A stretch of DNA of 8,250 bases from a bacterium. GTDB taxonomy: Bacteria > Dependentiae > Babeliae > Babeliales > RVW-14. The stretch covers positions 1 to 8,250 of the forward strand of contig RGUK01000055.1 in NCBI GenBank assembly GCA_010027825.1, read 5' to 3'. The first letter of the stretch is position 1; every line of letters begins with the position of its first letter. Made by a program: the position numbers and the translations under genes. Under the pieces are notes generated by a model, which saw only the letters and a program-made list of their open reading frames with translations, was not told the origin of the DNA and ran no database searches. Of the stretch, positions 6,475-8,250 are shown piece after piece.

Positions 6475-6480
6475 TTTATA
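6475..6480 (-). promoter_or_regulatory. Possible -10 box for the primase operon
   Basis: On the minus strand this reads TATAAA, five of six matches to the -10 consensus, and would start transcription about 45 bases before the primase ATG. A clear -35 box is missing: TTGTGC lies 19 bases upstream on that strand, within the dyad at 6498-6522. The promoter may need an activator or be weak. Confidence 0.3.
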
Positions 6481-6497
6481 ACTTGTCCAGAAGGGAG

Positions 6498-6522
6498 TTG
6501 CACAATCTTTTTTGTTGTGTAA
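6498..6522. repeat. Operator-like dyad TTGCACAA-N9-TTGTGTAA
   Basis: TTGCACAA (6498-6505) and TTGTGTAA (6515-6522) are inverted repeats with seven of eight positions matching. They lie between the two divergent genes and cover the likely -35 region of the minus-strand promoter, a fitting place for a regulator that controls the primase operon. Confidence 0.4.
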
Positions 6523-6532
6523 GTATACCCAT

Positions 6533-6611
6533 GTGCCCTAGAGGCACGCTCCTTACTCTTAGAGTAGGGCAGTTGGGTGAGGGGGCTTTTCTCTGGGGCC
6601 CTCTCTTTTTT
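6533..6611 (+). other. Tandem hairpins ending in a T-tract: leader, attenuator or small RNA
   Basis: Two clean hairpins stand side by side: GTGCC/GGCAC with loop CTAGA (6533-6547), and CCTTACTC/GAGTAGGG with loop TTA (6551-6569, one G-T wobble). A third, weaker G/C-rich stem uses GAGGG (6579-6583) and CCCTC (6599-6603 region) and is followed by TTTTTT at 6606-6611. Alternatively GCCCTA (6535-6540) can pair with TAGGGC (6565-6570), which excludes the first two. A plus-strand transcript begun upstream would therefore end just before the helicase promoter; no coding frame is evident inside. Confidence 0.4.
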
Positions 6612-6658
6612 ATTTGACACACCTATCCAAATTTGCTAGATTGCTGACAACCCAACTG
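6570..6658. repeat. 9-bp perfect inverted repeat flanking the helicase promoter
   Basis: CAGTTGGGT (6570-6578) and ACCCAACTG (6650-6658) are exact inverted copies 71 bases apart, with the promoter 6614-6642 between them. A third partial copy, GTTGGGT, is at 6448-6454 near the primase start. They may be paired operator sites; the core 7-mer also occurs twice in the primase coding region, which weakens the case. Confidence 0.35.
6614..6642 (+). promoter_or_regulatory. Strong sigma70-type promoter of the SNF2-like helicase gene
   Basis: A perfect TTGACA (6614-6619), a 17-base spacer and TAGATT (6637-6642, four of six matches) preceded by an extended -10 TGC (6634-6636). Transcription would start near 6649, giving a leader of about 20 bases to the ATG at 6670. 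It follows directly after a T-tract that should isolate it from upstream transcription. Confidence 0.65.
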
Positions 6659-6669
6659 AGAACAGAAAA

Positions 6670-8136
6670 ATGCCAGAACACAAAACAGGTTTCCTTGCCG
6701 ACCGCGCCATGTATGCACACCAAATGGATGGTGCAAGAACATGGGCAACTAAATTCCATTGCCGTGGCATCTTGGCGCACGACCCAGGCACCGGTAAAAC
6801 ATCCACGTCCATCTATATTGCCGAACATCTCAAAGGTACCGGCGGGCGCCCACTGGGCCGCATCATTGTCATCTGCCCGGAACACCTTCGGATTAACTGG
6901 AAACGTGAGTTTCAACAGTTCACCGACCGCCCCATCATTGTCATCACGGCCGGTACAGACCGCAGCACGGCCCTCCAAGAATTCCATAATTTACCAAACG
7001 CCGTACTCATCATGGGCTACACGATGGCTACCCGTGAAGGTTTTATCGGAAGTTTCCGCCAGACCGGACCGTGGCGTCCAGACCTTTTAATTTGTGATGA
7101 GTGTCACTACCTCAAGACCAACACAACAAAACGCACCAAAGGTGTGCGTAAGTTGGTGAAATTTATTCCGGCCGTTCTCATGTTATCAGGCACTCCGGTT
7201 GTGGCCAAGCCTGCCGAACTGTTCCCCGTCCTCAATATGTTGCGGCCAGATGTGTGGGATAACTTTATGGGCTATGCACGGCGCTACTGTAACGCCAAGA
7301 AGGGCCCATTCGGGTGGATGTTTGATGGCTCATCACACCTTGACGAATTGCACCAAATCCTTTCCAAACTCGTCATGCACCGGGCTAAGAAAGAGGATTG
7401 CTTAGATTTACCACCCAAACAACGGGTACTCGTACCCCTCCCCATCACCAATCGCCCTGAGTATGTTCGGGTTGAAGCCGGCGCAGATGATATGTGGACA
7501 AACGTCACCGGCGAGAAAGAGGCTATCAACGTCAGTGATATTGCCCGCATCTCACAAATCCGCCGGTGTGCAGTGGCCGGTAAGATAGACGCCACAAAGA
7601 CGTGGTTGACGGACTTCTTAGAGGAAAACCCCAAAGAGAAACTTCTCATCTTCTGCCACCACAAAGAGACAGTCGGCGTCATCAAAACGTTTTTAGATGA
7701 GGCAAAAATCAATACCGTCCTCATCACCGGTGACGAGACACAGAAACAACGCCAGACGCACGTGGATATGTTTCAAACGAATCCAGATGTACGGGTGGCG
7801 TTGGCTACGATTGCGGCCGGTTCAACGGGTTTGACTCTTACGGCAGCAAGTAACGTAGTCTTTGTGGAGACAGACTGGACGCCGGGGGTTATGATTCAGG
7901 CCGAAGACCGCCTTCACCGGATTGGTCAAAAGGACCACGTGACGTGTTGGTATCTGGTGGCCGAAGACACTATTGATGAACAGTTGGTGAGGGTTATTTT
8001 GAAGAAACAATCAGTCGTTGAACGGGTGTTGGACGGTGCTGCCAAAACTCCTGAAAGTGAGACGAGTGTGATGGCCGACTTGTTTAGTCAAATGGGACAA
8101 ATCAAGAGAAAGAAAAAAGATGTCGTTAAAGGATAA
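6670..8136 (+). CDS. SNF2-family DEAD/DEAH-like helicase / DNA translocase
   Basis: The 488-aa protein has the complete set of superfamily-2 motifs in SNF2 order: a Q-like region YAHQMDGARTW (15-25), motif I DPGTGKT (38-44), motif Ia VICPEHLRINW (67-77), motif II DECH (143-146), motif III SGTP (173-176), motif IV IFCHHKE (327-333), motif V STGLTLTAAS (385-394) and motif VI QAEDRLHRIGQ (410-420), the last being a hallmark of SNF2 proteins. It is compact, like SMARCAL1-type phage helicases, with no extra DNA-binding domain except a basic tail (KRKKKDVVKG, 479-488). It should use ATP to move along or anneal/remodel DNA during phage replication, recombination or fork repair. No strong Shine-Dalgarno precedes the ATG (GAGAACAG only), so the start is supported mainly by the promoter position and the motif layout. 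Its 3' end overlaps the next gene by 17 bases. Confidence 0.93.
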   Translation: MPEHKTGFLADRAMYAHQMDGARTWATKFHCRGILAHDPGTGKTSTSIYIAEHLKGTGGRPLGRIIVICPEHLRINWKREFQQFTDRPIIVITAGTDRSTALQEFHNLPNAVLIMGYTMATREGFIGSFRQTGPWRPDLLICDECHYLKTNTTKRTKGVRKLVKFIPAVLMLSGTPVVAKPAELFPVLNMLRPDVWDNFMGYARRYCNAKKGPFGWMFDGSSHLDELHQILSKLVMHRAKKEDCLDLPPKQRVLVPLPITNRPEYVRVEAGADDMWTNVTGEKEAINVSDIARISQIRRCAVAGKIDATKTWLTDFLEENPKEKLLIFCHHKETVGVIKTFLDEAKINTVLITGDETQKQRQTHVDMFQTNPDVRVALATIAAGSTGLTLTAASNVVFVETDWTPGVMIQAEDRLHRIGQKDHVTCWYLVAEDTIDEQLVRVILKKQSVVERVLDGAAKTPESETSVMADLFSQMGQIKRKKKDVVKG

Positions 8137-8250
8137 GTTGGCACAACGGGCCTTTGATAAGAAGATGGGTCAACTTGCCAGACTCTTCCCGCCGGGAGTG
8201 CGTCTGACGTTGATTGTGCGTAACCCACGCGAAGAGGACACCTATTCAGT
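8120..8250 (+). CDS. Start of an unknown phage gene (3' end outside window)
   Basis: ATG 8120 begins a frame that stays open to the window end, 43 codons. It overlaps the helicase gene by 17 bases, with AAGAGA and further purines just upstream, which is the spacing of a coupled gene. The product starts MSLKDKLAQRAFDKKMGQLA and continues with a hydrophobic strand (VRLTLIVRNP) and an acidic turn (REEDTYS). This helix-then-strand start resembles small proteins often found in phage replication clusters, but I cannot name a family. Confidence 0.6.
   Translation, partial: MSLKDKLAQRAFDKKMGQLARLFPPGVRLTLIVRNPREEDTYS

Noticed and set aside
6610..6987. Minus-strand reading frame over the helicase start
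   Set aside because: It is antisense to the helicase motif I region and to the promoter, without motif or ribosome site.
1..8250. tRNA genes, CRISPR array, insertion sequence or attachment site
   Set aside because: No cloverleaf, regular spaced repeats, transposase motif or duplicated ends could be seen.

Overview
The window looks like part of the early / replication region of a tailed dsDNA phage or a related prophage. No host housekeeping gene is complete, genes are tightly packed with short overlaps, and the recognisable products are typical of phages: an HNH-type nuclease, a transglutaminase-like cysteine peptidase, a RuvC-like resolvase, a primase/SF3-helicase fusion and an SNF2-type helicase. 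Purine-rich Shine-Dalgarno-like sites precede some starts, and two sites read as TTGACA promoters with 17-bp spacers. This suggests a host using sigma70-type promoters, most simply a proteobacterium. No structural gene, tRNA, CRISPR array, insertion sequence or integrase is visible.

Layout: (1) 1-1263, plus strand: the end of a protein with a probable winged-helix C-terminus, an HNH nuclease fused to a DUF6011-like Cys motif, and an overlapping 54-aa gene, closed by a GC-rich hairpin. (2) 1313-2174, plus: a cysteine peptidase overlapping a 108-aa unknown gene. (3) 2186-2627, plus: a promoter with an inverted repeat, then a RuvC-like resolvase whose 3' half is missing. (4) About 2538-2752: a short segment that does not belong to either neighbour; it holds the first 33 codons of an AIR-synthase-related (PurM-like) protein of Bacteroidota type, preceded by a Bacteroidota-like promoter element. 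(5) 6424 down to about 2745, minus: the primase-helicase and, by ATGA overlap, an HTH protein whose 3' end is also lost at the foreign segment. (6) 6425-6669: a divergent control region with hairpins, dyads and a strong promoter. (7) 6670-8250, plus: the SNF2-like helicase and the start of another gene.

The replication proteins sit head to head around one control region: the primase-helicase would prime and unwind the phage DNA, and the SNF2-like translocase probably remodels or unwinds forks. The RuvC-like protein would resolve junctions if intact.

Two observations stand out. First, a manual scan found no GATC in 8250 bases, although GAT occurs roughly a hundred times; this points to strong selection against a GATC-directed restriction or nicking system. 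Second, both convergent phage genes break at a roughly 215-bp Bacteroidota-like segment, which is either an assembly/template chimera or a real capture of foreign DNA.
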